A stretch of DNA of 59,035 nt from Rhodospirillales bacterium URHD0017 (GCA_900110395.1 FODP01000035.1:1-59035), one strand, 5' to 3'; counted from the stretch's first letter, positions 17,816 through 26,730 are shown. Numbers and translations: made by a program. Notes: generated from the sequence alone by a model not told the origin.

Positions 17816-18892
17816 ACGCAGCAAGGTCTGCGCACCGCTCCACAGCTCACGCACGACGTTGCCGGCGGGCTCGGCCATCGCCAGCCTTGCCGACTGGCCC
17901 GACCAGGCCTGGATGCGGTCGATGTCGTTGTTCTTGGTCGCAGCATCGCGCATCGCCTGGGTGAGGCCGCGCTGCACCGGGTAGGGCGCCGGGTCCGGGG
18001 CATCGGGCGCGGTGGCAGCGCGCGCGTAGGCCGTGGCGATGGCGCGGCCGGGGCGACCGGAGAAGGCGCGGGTCACCAGGGTCTGCTCGGGCAGGGTGCG
18101 GCCGATGGCGTCGGCCCATGCGGGGGCGAGCTTCGCCTCCGGACAGCGCAGGAAGCCCGTGCCGATCTGCGCCGCCGACGCACCCAGCGTCAGCGCTGCG
18201 GCGATGCCGCGCGCATCGGCGATGCCGCCGGTTGCGACTACCGGCACCTTCACCGCGTCGACGATCGCGGGCAGGAGCGCGAACAGCCCGACCAGCTCGG
18301 TCTGTGCCTTGGCTGCATCGAAGGCGCCGCGATGGCCGCCCGCCTCCATGCCCTGGGCTACGATCACGTCTGCACCGGCAGCCTCTGCGGCCTTGGCCTC
18401 AGCCACGGTCGTCGCGTTGGCGAACCACTTTATTCTCTTGGCCTTCATGCGTTCGACGAAGGGCGGCGGATAGAGGCCCATGATCGAGGAGATGATGGTG
18501 GGGCCGACCTCCAGCAAGGCCTCGCACTGGGCGGCGAAGTCTGGCGGCGAGACGTCGCCCGCCTCGCGCGCGACTTCCGGTCCCCAGCCATGCAGGAAGG
18601 CGCGCACGGCGTCCTCGGCCTCGGCGTCGCGCGTGGCCGGCGGATCGGGGATCCAGAGATTGAGGTTGAAGCCGCCATTGCTGCCGGCGCGCATCTCCGC
18701 CGCCCAGACCTTGATGGCGGCGGGCTGCATCAAGAGCGCGCCGCAGCTCCCCAGGCCGCCGGCATTGGCAACGGCGATCGACAGCGACGCTGGGCAGGCG
18801 CCGGCCATGGGAGCAAGCAGGATGGGGACGCGCAGGCCGTAGGCGGCACAGAAGGCCTCGGCGCGGGCGATCACTGGATTGGAGGTCGACAT
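17813..18892 (-). CDS. nitronate monooxygenase family protein (FMN-dependent)
   Basis: A 359-residue TIM-barrel flavoprotein of the NMO/2-nitropropane dioxygenase group. Seen are PILLAPMAGACPASLSIAVA at the start, the FMN-binding GADVIVAQGMEAGGHRG with the histidine characteristic of the family, VPVVATGGIADARGIAAAL, and AAQIGTGFLRCPEA. It probably oxidises alkyl nitronates to carbonyl compounds and nitrite; some relatives are enoyl reductases. A GTG nine bases upstream (18901) is an alternative start. Stands alone between an MFS gene and a LysR gene. Confidence 0.88.
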   Translation of the reverse strand: MSTSNPVIARAEAFCAAYGLRVPILLAPMAGACPASLSIAVANAGGLGSCGALLMQPAAIKVWAAEMRAGSNGGFNLNLWIPDPPATRDAEAEDAVRAFLHGWGPEVAREAGDVSPPDFAAQCEALLEVGPTIISSIMGLYPPPFVERMKAKRIKWFANATTVAEAKAAEAAGADVIVAQGMEAGGHRGAFDAAKAQTELVGLFALLPAIVDAVKVPVVATGGIADARGIAAALTLGASAAQIGTGFLRCPEAKLAPAWADAIGRTLPEQTLVTRAFSGRPGRAIATAYARAATAPDAPDPAPYPVQRGLTQAMRDAATKNNDIDRIQAWSGQSARLAMAEPAGNVVRELWSGAQTLLR

Positions 18893-18967
18893 GGCGGCCA
18901 CGTTACGGGATCGGAGCGGCCGCCGATAACGGTTTGATCAGATGGCCGCCATCGCCGGCGATGATCG

Positions 18968-19852
18968 CTATTCGGCCGCCTGCCTCGTCATCACGGGGTG
19001 GGCGATGTCCAAAAAAGCGCGCAGCGCGCTCGACACATAGGCGTCGCGATGACGGATGAACATGGTCTCGACGCTGCCCTCGCTGCCTGGCAGGCGATGG
19101 ACGCGCACGCGGCCCTGGCGCCAGACCGGCCCGATCAACCCTTCAGGCAGCAGGGTGACGCCGAGGCCGGCGCTGACGCAGCTTATGATCGCTTCGAGCG
19201 TACCGAATTCGAGATGCCGCACGCCGACGATGCCGCGCCGCGCCAGCAGGGCTTCGAGATGCTGGCGATAAGAGCAACTCGCACGCAGCACGATGATGCG
19301 CAGGTCGCCCTGCCGGGCGAGGGCTTCGAAGTCGGCGACGTTGGTTGCTGTCAGGACGACCAGCTCTTCGCGGAAGAACGGCTCGACCCGGAGATCGGGA
19401 TGGTTGACGGGTCCACAGACGAAGGCGCCATCGAGGCGATGCTCGACGGTCTGCTCGATCAATTCGTGCGTGGTGCCGGTGCGCAGTGACAGGTCGACGG
19501 CAGGGTAGGCCGCGACAAACTCGGCGAGCACTGACGAGAGCCGCAGCGCCGCGGTCGTTTCCAGCGAGCCGATGGTGAGGGCACCGGCCGGGGTGCCTTC
19601 GTCGGCGACCGCGCGTCTTGCGTCTTCGAGGAGACCTGCCACGCGATCGGCGTAGGGCCGCAGGCGCAATCCCGCCGCGGTCAGGGTGGCGCCGCGGTTG
19701 CTGCGCCCGAACAGTTCGACGCCGAGCCGCTCCTCCAGCGCCCGGATGCGCGCGGTGACATTGGACTGCACGGTGCCGAGCTCGGAGGCGGCCTTGCTCA
19801 TGCTGCCCGTGCGGGCGACGGCGGCGAAGATCCGGAGGTCGGCGGCGTCCAT
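18968..19852 (-). CDS. LysR-family transcriptional regulator
   Basis: A 294-residue LysR regulator. The winged helix-turn-helix occupies residues 1-60 (DLRIFAAVARTGSMSKAASE, then QSNVTARIRALEERLGVELF). The periplasmic-binding-like effector domain follows from about residue 90 (GALTIGSLETTAALRLSSVL). It is the last gene of a three-gene run after an alpha/beta-hydrolase and an NAD(P)-binding protein, 9 bp after the latter. LysR genes are more often divergent from their targets, so it may be controlled together with the genes it senses. Confidence 0.92.
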   Translation of the reverse strand: MDAADLRIFAAVARTGSMSKAASELGTVQSNVTARIRALEERLGVELFGRSNRGATLTAAGLRLRPYADRVAGLLEDARRAVADEGTPAGALTIGSLETTAALRLSSVLAEFVAAYPAVDLSLRTGTTHELIEQTVEHRLDGAFVCGPVNHPDLRVEPFFREELVVLTATNVADFEALARQGDLRIIVLRASCSYRQHLEALLARRGIVGVRHLEFGTLEAIISCVSAGLGVTLLPEGLIGPVWRQGRVRVHRLPGSEGSVETMFIRHRDAYVSSALRAFLDIAHPVMTRQAAE

Positions 19853-19861
19853 GCGCTTGTC

Positions 19862-20473
19862 CTAATAGGCCGCCGTGAAGCGTTGGCGGATGTGCTTGGG
19901 CTTCTCGATCTCGTCGAGAATCGCAATGGCGAAGTCCTCGCGGCTGATCTCGCTCTTGCCCTTGTCGTCCTCGAGCAGATGATCGCGTCCCAGGCGGAAC
20001 TTGCCGGTGCGCTCGCCGGGTTGGATCGAGGCGGGTGGCGAGATCGCCGTCCAGTCGAGGTCCGTCACCTTCTGGACCTCGGCCAGCGCCAGTGCCGCGG
20101 GCTTCGATGTCGGCGGCTGGATGCCTTTCTCAGCCATGTGGTCGAAATGCGTGCGGCCGTCGTTGCGCAAAAGGCTGCCGGCGCCGACCACGAACAGGCA
20201 GCGCTTCACGCCGGCCCTGCGCAAGGCGTCGATCACCCGGCGGACGTCGTTCTCGTTCCACTTGACCGACACGATCGCGGCATCGTGGCCCCGGAGCGCA
20301 TCGGCAAAAGCGACGACCTCGGTCGTGCTCGCCTTCCTCGCCTGCAGGCCGCTGCGCGCCGCAAGCTTCCCCGGATCGCGGCTGAGGCCGGTCACGCGAT
20401 GGCCGCGGCGGAGCGCCTCGTCGAGGATGCGGCTGCCGATGTTGCCGGTCGCGCCGGCCAGGACGATGTTCAT
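19862..20473 (-). CDS. NAD(P)-binding NmrA/YwnB-like oxidoreductase
   Basis: A 203-residue single Rossmann-fold protein. The dinucleotide motif is GATGNIGSRI at residues 7-16, followed by LRRGHRVTGLSRDPGKL; the later segments RRAGVKRCLFVVGAGSL and DLDWTAISPPASIQPGERTG match the NmrA-like/YwnB group of atypical short-chain dehydrogenases. The role is unknown; such proteins are often redox sensors or small reductases. Its ATG overlaps the stop of the alpha/beta-hydrolase gene. Confidence 0.87.
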   Translation of the reverse strand: MNIVLAGATGNIGSRILDEALRRGHRVTGLSRDPGKLAARSGLQARKASTTEVVAFADALRGHDAAIVSVKWNENDVRRVIDALRRAGVKRCLFVVGAGSLLRNDGRTHFDHMAEKGIQPPTSKPAALALAEVQKVTDLDWTAISPPASIQPGERTGKFRLGRDHLLEDDKGKSEISREDFAIAILDEIEKPKHIRQRFTAAY

Positions 20474-21369
20474 CGTGTCGTTTCCCTCATGAGGTCGCGC
20501 AGGGCGGTGACGGTGTCGGCGGGCGCCTCCTGCGGCACGTTGTGGCCGATGCGCGGCAGCAGGCGCCGCGAGTAGGGGCCGGTGAAGTTCTTGGCCTGAT
20601 TGTCCTGTTGGGGAGCAGGTCCCACGCCGTCATGGCCGCCATGCAGGTTGATCGTCGGCACGGAGATCTTGGGCTGCTTGGCGAGCTGGGCCTCGATGCC
20701 GGCCAGCGCCGGATCGCCCGCCGCATAGCCGTAGCGGTGACGGTAGGACTGGATCACGACATCGACGAAGTCGGGATTGTCGAACGAGGCCGCGGTCTTT
20801 TCGAAGGTCGCCTCGTCAAAGCGCCATTCCGGCGACCACAGCGTCCACAAGAGATGGCAGATGTCGCGGCGGTTCTGGGTCAGGCCGGCTCGCCCACGCT
20901 CGGTATGGAAGTAGTACACGTACCAGAAGCGATGCTCCGCCGCGGCCGGCGCGGGGTTCTGGAAGGCCGCCGTGTTGAAGATGTTGTAGCCGGTGCAGCT
21001 GACCAGGCAGCGCACGCGCTCGGGCTTCAGCGCGGCGACGATGCAGGCGGCGCGGCCGCCCCAATCGTAGCCCGCGAGGGCAGCGCGCCGGATGCCGAGC
21101 TTCTCCATGAACTGCATGAGGTCATGACCCAGGGCGGCCTGCTCGCCCGAGCGCAGGGTCGATGCCGTGAGGAATCGCGTCAGGCCGTAGCCACGCAGGT
21201 AGGGCACCAGCACACGGCAGCCGTCGGCCGCAAGAGGCGGCGCCACCTCGTCGTAAGCGCGCACGTCATAGGGAAAGCCGTGCAGGAGAATCACGGGCGG
21301 GCCGTTCGCCGGTCCGTGCTCCTCGTAGGCGATGTCCAGCACATCGGTGCGGACGCGATCCTGTTTCAT
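20470..21369 (-). CDS. alpha/beta-hydrolase, epoxide hydrolase/dehalogenase-like
   Basis: A 299-residue alpha/beta-hydrolase. The oxyanion motif is HGFPYD (about residue 30). The nucleophile elbow is GYDWGG with Asp102 as nucleophile, not Ser. With the acid in HGGHDGVG and the His in RIGHNVPQ, this fits the epoxide hydrolase/haloalkane-haloacetate dehalogenase group. The cap region is rich in Trp, Tyr and Phe. It begins a three-gene run with the NmrA-like and LysR genes, all on the minus strand, and is divergent from the amidohydrolase gene. Confidence 0.9.
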   Translation of the reverse strand: MKQDRVRTDVLDIAYEEHGPANGPPVILLHGFPYDVRAYDEVAPPLAADGCRVLVPYLRGYGLTRFLTASTLRSGEQAALGHDLMQFMEKLGIRRAALAGYDWGGRAACIVAALKPERVRCLVSCTGYNIFNTAAFQNPAPAAAEHRFWYVYYFHTERGRAGLTQNRRDICHLLWTLWSPEWRFDEATFEKTAASFDNPDFVDVVIQSYRHRYGYAAGDPALAGIEAQLAKQPKISVPTINLHGGHDGVGPAPQQDNQAKNFTGPYSRRLLPRIGHNVPQEAPADTVTALRDLMRETTR

Positions 21370-21438
21370 CCTGCGAGCTTAGCGCGGTGCGTTGACAGAG
21401 GGGAGGGCCGCGCTCACGCTTGGCGAAACGGAGGAAAC

Positions 21439-23139
21439 ATGGCCCGGTTCGATCGCGTGATCCGCGGCGGCATGGTCGTCGATGGCAGCCGCCTGCCGCG
21501 CTTTCGCGGCGACATCGGCATCAAGGACGGCAGGATCGCCGAGATCGGCCAGATCGGCGCCGGCGAGGCCGACGAGACGATCGATGCCGGTGGCCTGATC
21601 GTGGCGCCTGGCTTCGTCGACCTGCACACGCACTACGACGCGCAGCTCTTCTGGGATCCCTACTGCACGCTGTCGAGCTGGCACGGCATCACCTCGGTGG
21701 TGATCGGCAACTGCGGCTTCGGTTTCGCGCCGGTGCGGCCGGCCGAGCGTGACCGCGCGATGCTCACCATGACCCGCGTCGAGGCGATCCCCATGGCCTC
21801 GATGAAGGAAGGCATGCCGTGGAACTGGACGACCTTCCCCGAGTTCCTGGACAGCGTCGAGGCGGCGCCCAAGGCGGTGAATATCCTGCCCTACATGCCG
21901 ATCTCGCCCTTGCTGATCTGGGTGATGGGCTTCGAGGCGGCCAAGGCCGGCAAGCGGCCGACTCCCGAACAGCACGCCGAGATCAAGCACCTGCTGCACG
22001 AGGCCATGGACGCCGGCGCCTGCGGCTGGTCGGCCCAGCGCATGCTGCCGACGGGCCCCGCGGCGGTGCAGCGCGACCATGACGGCTCGGCCATGCCGAC
22101 CGATGTCATGCACGCCGACACCTGCCGCGAGCTCGCCAAGGTGCTGGCTGAGCGCAACGACGGCTTCGTGCAGATGCTGCTGGTCTCGGGCGACAATGCG
22201 CGCGACCAGGCGTTCTATGAAGAGGTCGCCACCATCAGCGGCCGGCCGATCATCATGAACGTCGTGCAGGCCTTCGATCACCGCCCGCACATCCATCGCC
22301 GCGTGCTGGACTGGCTCAGGAGCTGCCGCGAGCGCGGCATCCGCGTGGTTGGCCAAGGGCTCACGACCGACGCGGGCTTTACCTTCACCTTCGAGGACTG
22401 GAACCTGTTCGACGATTCGCAGGTCTGGTGCGACGCCACGACCGGCACGCGCGAGGAGCGGCTGGCCAAGCTCGCCGACCCGGCGCGCCGCGCGGCGCTG
22501 CGCGACAAGCTGCCGATCACCGCAACCGGGCCGCTGCCGCAGATCGCCATCGTCGGGCCCAAGCTCGACAAGAACAAGAAGTGGCTCGACTACACGCTGG
22601 CCCATGCCGGCGAGAAGATGGGCAAGCACCCGGTCGACGTCATGCTCGACATGGCGGTCGAGGAGGATCTCAAGACCGAGTTCTTCGCCGCCCCGCCCAA
22701 CGGCAAGATCGAGTACCTGAAGGAGCTTGTCGACGATCCCTACGTGCTGTTCGGCGTTTCAGACGGCGGCGCCCACACCAAGTTCCTGACCGCCGGCCGC
22801 TATCCCACCGAGACGCTGTGCAAGGTGGTGCGCGAGCACAAGATGCTGAGCCTGGAAGACGTGCATTGGCGGCTATCGGCCCTGCCCGCCGAGGTCGCGG
22901 GCTTCCGCGGGCGCGGCGTCCTGAAGAAGGGCGCCCCGGCCGACATCGTGATCTACGACTTCGAGGGCCTCAGGGTTATGCCCGACGAGATCGTGCACGA
23001 CCTGCCAGGCGGCGAATGGCGGCGCGTGCAGCGCGCGCAAGGCTACAAGTACGTGCTGGTGAACGGCGAGGTCACGATCCGCAATGACCGACCGACCAAC
23101 ACGCATTCCGGCCGGCTGCTGCGCCACGGCAATGCGTAG
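21439..23139 (+). CDS. N-acyl-D-amino-acid deacylase-like amidohydrolase
   Basis: A 566-residue metal-dependent amidohydrolase of the D-aminoacylase group. The start gives DRVIRGGMVVDGSRLPRF, the small beta-domain, followed by the metal motif GFVDLHTHYDAQLFWDP and the segment SVVIGNCGFGFAPV. Near the end are GVSDGGAHTKF and the return to the beta-domain with KKGAPADIVIYDF. It probably removes an acyl group from an N-acyl amino acid or opens a cyclic amide. The ATG has a GAGGA site six bases before it. It is divergent from the alpha/beta-hydrolase operon. Confidence 0.9.
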   Translation: MARFDRVIRGGMVVDGSRLPRFRGDIGIKDGRIAEIGQIGAGEADETIDAGGLIVAPGFVDLHTHYDAQLFWDPYCTLSSWHGITSVVIGNCGFGFAPVRPAERDRAMLTMTRVEAIPMASMKEGMPWNWTTFPEFLDSVEAAPKAVNILPYMPISPLLIWVMGFEAAKAGKRPTPEQHAEIKHLLHEAMDAGACGWSAQRMLPTGPAAVQRDHDGSAMPTDVMHADTCRELAKVLAERNDGFVQMLLVSGDNARDQAFYEEVATISGRPIIMNVVQAFDHRPHIHRRVLDWLRSCRERGIRVVGQGLTTDAGFTFTFEDWNLFDDSQVWCDATTGTREERLAKLADPARRAALRDKLPITATGPLPQIAIVGPKLDKNKKWLDYTLAHAGEKMGKHPVDVMLDMAVEEDLKTEFFAAPPNGKIEYLKELVDDPYVLFGVSDGGAHTKFLTAGRYPTETLCKVVREHKMLSLEDVHWRLSALPAEVAGFRGRGVLKKGAPADIVIYDFEGLRVMPDEIVHDLPGGEWRRVQRAQGYKYVLVNGEVTIRNDRPTNTHSGRLLRHGNA

Positions 23140-23176
23140 TCCAATACAGTCCTGCCCACCCGGAGTGGACGCATCT

Positions 23177-23212
23177 CATGTTCCTCTCCCGCGCTAGGGC
23201 GAGAAGAACATG
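23177..23212 (+). terminator. inverted repeat after the amidohydrolase gene
   Basis: CATGTTC and GAACATG pair across a 22-base centre in which CTCTC/GAGAA and CCC/GGG can partly pair. It lies 37 bp after the amidohydrolase stop. No T tract follows, so it may be a weak terminator or an mRNA-stabilising hairpin. Confidence 0.35.
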
Positions 23213-23228
23213 AACAGCCCATCCGATG

Positions 23229-23256
23229 AAAAAGGGCGGCCCATTGGACCGCCCTT
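23229..23256 (-). terminator. rho-independent terminator of the lipoprotein gene
   Basis: On the minus strand, 20 bp after the lipoprotein stop, AAGGGCGGTCC pairs with GGGCCGCCCTT across a three-base loop, with one G-T pair, and ends in five Ts. This is a standard terminator shape. Confidence 0.75.
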
Positions 23257-23275
23257 GCTTGGCTGTGTCGTGTTC

Positions 23276-23839
23276 CTACTGCTTGGGGCAGGGATGGACG
23301 TTCATCTCGGGACCGATATCGTAGGGCGGCGGGACTTGCGCCAGCGAGGTCACCTGCGATGACAGCGCCCAGTCGAAGGCGCGCTTGGCGCGACCGCAGA
23401 ATTCCTTGTCGACCGGGGCGCGCTGGGCGGTGCGGTTGGCGAACTCGGTGACCACGGCGTCGAGGTTGAAGCGCTTGCGGCCGGCCATCTGCTGCATGGT
23501 GCGGCCATTGGCGGCGAGGTCCGCCTGGAACTTGCTCAGGAACTGGGTGTATGCGCCTTCGTAAGCGCGGCTGCCGCCGGGGCCCTGGCATTGCAGGGTG
23601 GCGACGTTCAGCTCCATCTGCAGCATGCGGGCGCGATAGGCCGCGAGGTCGGCGTCGTTGTAGCAGATGGCGCGGATGCTGGAGGCGGGCGGCGCGGCGG
23701 CCGTCGACGCGACCTGGTAGTCCGCTGCCGGCGGCTTGGAGACCGGCGCCGTCGTCCTGGCCTGCTGCCCCAGTGGGCAGCCGCCCAGGGCCAGACCGCC
23801 TGCGACCACAACTGCCGCCTGCAAGAACTTCTTGATCAT
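23276..23839 (-). CDS. putative lipoprotein of unknown function
   Basis: A 187-residue protein with a lipoprotein signal: MIKKFLQAAVVVAGGLALGGC, giving lipid attachment at Cys21. A Pro/Ala/Thr linker follows (about 22-50). The body has a predicted helical part, DADLAAYRARMLQMELNVATLQCQG, with four more cysteines including CYND and KEFCGRAK, possibly forming disulphides. The ATG at 23839 has GGGAG before it and is the only start that gives a clean signal. It is a single-gene unit with its own terminator. No family recognised. Confidence 0.78.
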   Translation of the reverse strand: MIKKFLQAAVVVAGGLALGGCPLGQQARTTAPVSKPPAADYQVASTAAAPPASSIRAICYNDADLAAYRARMLQMELNVATLQCQGPGGSRAYEGAYTQFLSKFQADLAANGRTMQQMAGRKRFNLDAVVTEFANRTAQRAPVDKEFCGRAKRAFDWALSSQVTSLAQVPPPYDIGPEMNVHPCPKQ

Positions 23840-24037
23840 TAATTCACTCCCAACGCATTGGCCGGAAACCGCATGCGGGTACAACAGTTAGGGGCCTGTT
23901 TCAAATCAAATACCGTGTAGGAGTGGGTGAAGACCATCCTGCCGCAGCAAAATATCCGGGGATCAGTGCACGGCCCGGGCAAGTGAGCGGTCCGGCGGCG
24001 CGATGCGGAATGTGCCGAAGACGGCCGCGCCCTCGTT

Positions 24038-24180
24038 CACCTCCCCCGTCTTACGGGGAGGCCGGGAGGGGGAAAGCATCAGAAAAGATGCCAGCCATTT
24101 TCAGATCATGATCTTCTCGTTTCACTCATCTCCTCTCGGGCGTTCCCCCTCCCTGCCTCCGCCGTAAGACGGGGGAGGTG
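24038..24180. repeat. 143-bp palindromic element with about 38-bp inverted ends (MITE/REP-like)
   Basis: The left end reads CACCTCCCCCGTCTTACGG, then GGAGGCCGGGAGGGGGAA. The right end, read on the other strand, gives CACCTCCCCCGTCTTACGG, then CGGAGGCAGGGAGGGGGAA. The two ends match except for small differences, over about 38 bases. The centre (about 65 bp) has no open frame. It fills most of the 359-bp gap between two minus-strand genes (lipoprotein and HCCA isomerase-like). The rest of that gap (23840-24037) shows nothing recognisable. No target-site duplication was clear. Confidence 0.8.
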
Positions 24181-24198
24181 ATCCGATCTGCTCTCATC

Positions 24199-24804
24199 TC
24201 ATGTCGCCGCCAACGCCGCCTTCACCAGAGGCAGGCGATCGTTGCCGAAGAACATCGAGCCGCCGACGAACATCGTGGGGCTCCCGAAGCCGCCGCGGGC
24301 CATGAGTTCGTCGGTGTTGGCGCGCAGCTTCTGCTTGCAGGCGTCGGTTTCGATGGCGGCGAAGAAGCGCTGGCGGTCGAGGCCGGCCTTGGCGGCGATG
24401 TCGGCCAGCACGTCCTCGCGGGCGATGTCGCGATCGTCACCCCAATAGGCTTCGAAGGCCGCGGTCGAGTAGGGGACGAGCTTGCCCTCGTCGAGGGCGT
24501 GGAAGGCGCCGCGCATGCATTTGACGCTGTTCACCGGGAAGACCTTGGGCGGGAAGACGATCCGAAGGCCATAGAGCCGCGCCCAGTCGGCGAGGTCCTT
24601 CAGCATGTACGACTGCTTCAGCGGATTGGGCTTGGCGCGGTTATCGTAGACGGTCTGGTTGACCGTGTTGAACACCCCGCCAACCAGGATGGGCTTCCAG
24701 GCAATTTCCGCGCCGAGCTCGGCAGCCAGCGGCTGCACGGCGTGGAAGGCGAGATACGTCCACGGGCTCGAGCAATCGAAGTAGAAATCCAGCTGGCGCG
24801 CCAT
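24199..24804 (-). CDS. 2-hydroxychromene-2-carboxylate isomerase-like (DsbA/GST-kappa family)
   Basis: A 201-residue thioredoxin-fold protein of the HCCA isomerase/GST-kappa group. The active-site strand-helix FYFDCSSPWTYLAFHAV has the Ser-Pro pair used in this family in place of the CxxC of DsbA. The family ending GGFGSPTMFVGGSMFFGNDRL is present. It would isomerise an aromatic-degradation intermediate with glutathione, or act as a related glutathione-dependent enzyme. No naphthalene-pathway genes are near, so the substrate is open. It is divergent from the glutamine amidotransferase gene. Confidence 0.88.
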   Translation of the reverse strand: MARQLDFYFDCSSPWTYLAFHAVQPLAAELGAEIAWKPILVGGVFNTVNQTVYDNRAKPNPLKQSYMLKDLADWARLYGLRIVFPPKVFPVNSVKCMRGAFHALDEGKLVPYSTAAFEAYWGDDRDIAREDVLADIAAKAGLDRQRFFAAIETDACKQKLRANTDELMARGGFGSPTMFVGGSMFFGNDRLPLVKAALAAT

Positions 24805-24866
24805 TTCGTCCCTCCGCCGTCGGTTCGCCTTGTCGTTGCCATAAGCTCAGCGTATCTTGCAAATCC

Positions 24867-25631
24867 ATGACGGTACCGGCTGAAAAGCCCAAAAAAGTGG
24901 TAGTGAAGAAAATAGCGATCGTCGTGCACCAGGAGCAGTCGCGGCCCGGCCGGGTCGGCGCCCTCCTCGAGAAGCGCGGTTACGAGCTCCATCGCCTTTG
25001 CCCCAACCTCGGGTGTGACCTGCCCGAAGACATGTCGGACTATGCCGGCGTGGTGATCTTCGGCGGGCCGATGTCGGCCAACGACTGCGGCACGCTCGCC
25101 GGCATCAAGTGCGAGCTGAACTGGATTCCCAAGGTGATCGAAGCGGGCGTGCCCTATCTCGGCCTCTGCCTCGGCGCCCAGCTCCTGACGCGCGCGCTGG
25201 GCGGCCGAGTGAGCCCGCATCCTGCGGGCGAGATCGAGGTGGGCTATGTCGACATCGAGCCGACCGAAGCCGGCCGTGCCTGGTTCAAGGGGCCGATGAA
25301 GGTCTACCAGTGGCATCGCGAGGGCATGGTCATCCCTGATTGCTGCGAACTTCTGGCCACCAACGCCACCTATCCGGTGCAGGGCTTCCGCTGCGGCCCC
25401 AACGCCTTCGGCTTCCAGTTCCACCCCGAGGTGACGCTGGAGATGAAGGAGGTCTGGACGCTGAATTCGGAGCGCCTGAAGCAACCCGGCATCCAGCAGC
25501 GCGGCGTGCATCTCAGCATGCATGCACTCTACGATCCGCCACTCGACCGCTGGATCGACGGCTTTCTCGACTGCTGGCTCGCGACCGACCAGCGTATCGC
25601 CGAACCCGAACTCGCGATCGCCGCCGACTAA
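24867..25631 (+). CDS. class I glutamine amidotransferase-like protein
   Basis: A 254-residue protein with one class I amidotransferase domain. The catalytic triad is visible: Cys101 in YLGLCLGAQ, His186 and Glu188 in FQFHPEVT. The GGPMSAND segment near residue 65 forms the oxyanion hole. It resembles the stand-alone GMP-synthase-like amidotransferases annotated as gamma-glutamyl peptide hydrolases; the ammonia acceptor or substrate is unknown. The N-terminus has a Lys/Val-rich leader (EKPKKVVVKK), which may mean the true start is a little further in. A hairpin follows the gene. Confidence 0.88.
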   Translation: MTVPAEKPKKVVVKKIAIVVHQEQSRPGRVGALLEKRGYELHRLCPNLGCDLPEDMSDYAGVVIFGGPMSANDCGTLAGIKCELNWIPKVIEAGVPYLGLCLGAQLLTRALGGRVSPHPAGEIEVGYVDIEPTEAGRAWFKGPMKVYQWHREGMVIPDCCELLATNATYPVQGFRCGPNAFGFQFHPEVTLEMKEVWTLNSERLKQPGIQQRGVHLSMHALYDPPLDRWIDGFLDCWLATDQRIAEPELAIAAD

Positions 25632-25638
25632 GGCGTCT

Positions 25639-25663
25639 TGTTCGGACGCCCGCGGTCCGAACA
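25639..25663 (+). terminator. hairpin after the amidotransferase gene
   Basis: TGTTCGGAC pairs perfectly with GTCCGAACA across a 7-base loop, 8 bp after the stop. No T tract follows, so it may act with Rho or only protect the mRNA end. Confidence 0.45.
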
Positions 25664-25751
25664 CGAAAAGATACACAACTTCGGCGAGATGGCTCGCCGC
25701 TCCGCCATGGGCTAGGCTCGCCCGTCAGTCGAAGCCTGGGGAGGCACGATA

Positions 25752-26714
25752 ATGTCGGGTGCTCTGATCTTTGTGCTGGCGCTGGTTGTCGTGGCGCTGG
25801 TGCTGGTGTTCGCGGGCGTGAAGACGGTATCGCAAGGAACCAACTGGACGGTCGAGAGGTTCGGCCGCTACACGCGCACCCTGCCGCCGGGATTGCACCT
25901 CATCATGCCGTTCATCGACACGATTGGCCGCAAGATGAACATGCAGGAGAATGTCCTCGACATTCCCCCGCAGAAGGTCATCACCAAGGACAACGCCACG
26001 GTGCAGGTCGACGCCGTCGCCTTCTATCAGGTGATCGACGCAGCGCGAGCCGCCTACGAGGTCCAGAACCTCCATCTCGCCATCACCAACCTGGCCCTGA
26101 CCAACATCCGCAGCGTCATGGGCAACATGGCGCTCGACGAGGCGTTGTCCAAGCGCAACGAGATCAACAACACGCTGCTCGCGGTGATCGACCAGGCGAC
26201 CGGTCCGTGGGGCGTCAAGGTGCTGCGCATCGAGGTCAAGGACATCGCGCCGCCCGAGGATATCGTGGTGGCGATGGGCCGGCAGATGAAGGCCGAGCGC
26301 GAGAAGCGCGCCACCATCCTGGAGGCCGAGGGCGTGCGCGAATCGAGCATCCAGCGCGCCGAGGGCGAGAAGCAGTCGGCCATCCTGACCGCCGAGGGCC
26401 GCCGCGAAGCCGCCTTCCGCGACGCCGAGGCGCGCGAACGGCTGGCCCAGGCCGAGGCCAAGGCGACCGCGGTCGTCGCCGAGGCGATCGCCGGCAATGG
26501 CGTGCAGGCGACCAACTACTTCCTCGGCACCAAGTACGTCGAGGCGCTGTCGCGCATGGGCTCGAGCAGCAATTCCAAGGTGTTCTTCCTGCCTGTCGAG
26601 GCGGCGGGCGTCATGGCTTCGATCGCCGGCATCGGCGAGCTTGCCAAGGAAGCCCAAGCGCGCGGCGTCGAGGCGGCGGCACGGCCGCGCGGCTCGGTCC
26701 CCTCGAGCGGCTGA
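25752..26714 (+). CDS. SPFH/Band-7 membrane scaffold protein (QmcA/stomatin-like)
   Basis: A 320-residue member of the SPFH family, which organises membrane microdomains. One membrane segment lies at residues 5-23 (LIFVLALVVVALVLVFAGV). The Band-7 domain follows with TNWTVERFGRYTRTLPPGLH and the stretch RSVMGNMALDEALSKRNEIN. A Glu/Ala/Arg-rich coiled coil comes next (about 175-245), with the repeated pattern EAEGVRESSIQRAEGEKQ. It is 16 bp upstream of an NfeD gene, the standard partner of this family. Confidence 0.92.
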   Translation: MSGALIFVLALVVVALVLVFAGVKTVSQGTNWTVERFGRYTRTLPPGLHLIMPFIDTIGRKMNMQENVLDIPPQKVITKDNATVQVDAVAFYQVIDAARAAYEVQNLHLAITNLALTNIRSVMGNMALDEALSKRNEINNTLLAVIDQATGPWGVKVLRIEVKDIAPPEDIVVAMGRQMKAEREKRATILEAEGVRESSIQRAEGEKQSAILTAEGRREAAFRDAEARERLAQAEAKATAVVAEAIAGNGVQATNYFLGTKYVEALSRMGSSSNSKVFFLPVEAAGVMASIAGIGELAKEAQARGVEAAARPRGSVPSSG

Positions 26715-26730
26715 GCCAACGGGGAACGTC

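Noticed and set aside
20542..21438. Upstream extension of the amidohydrolase frame by about 300 residues
   Set aside because: It is antisense to the alpha/beta-hydrolase gene, and the ATG at 21439 has a GAGGA site and starts the family's first strand.
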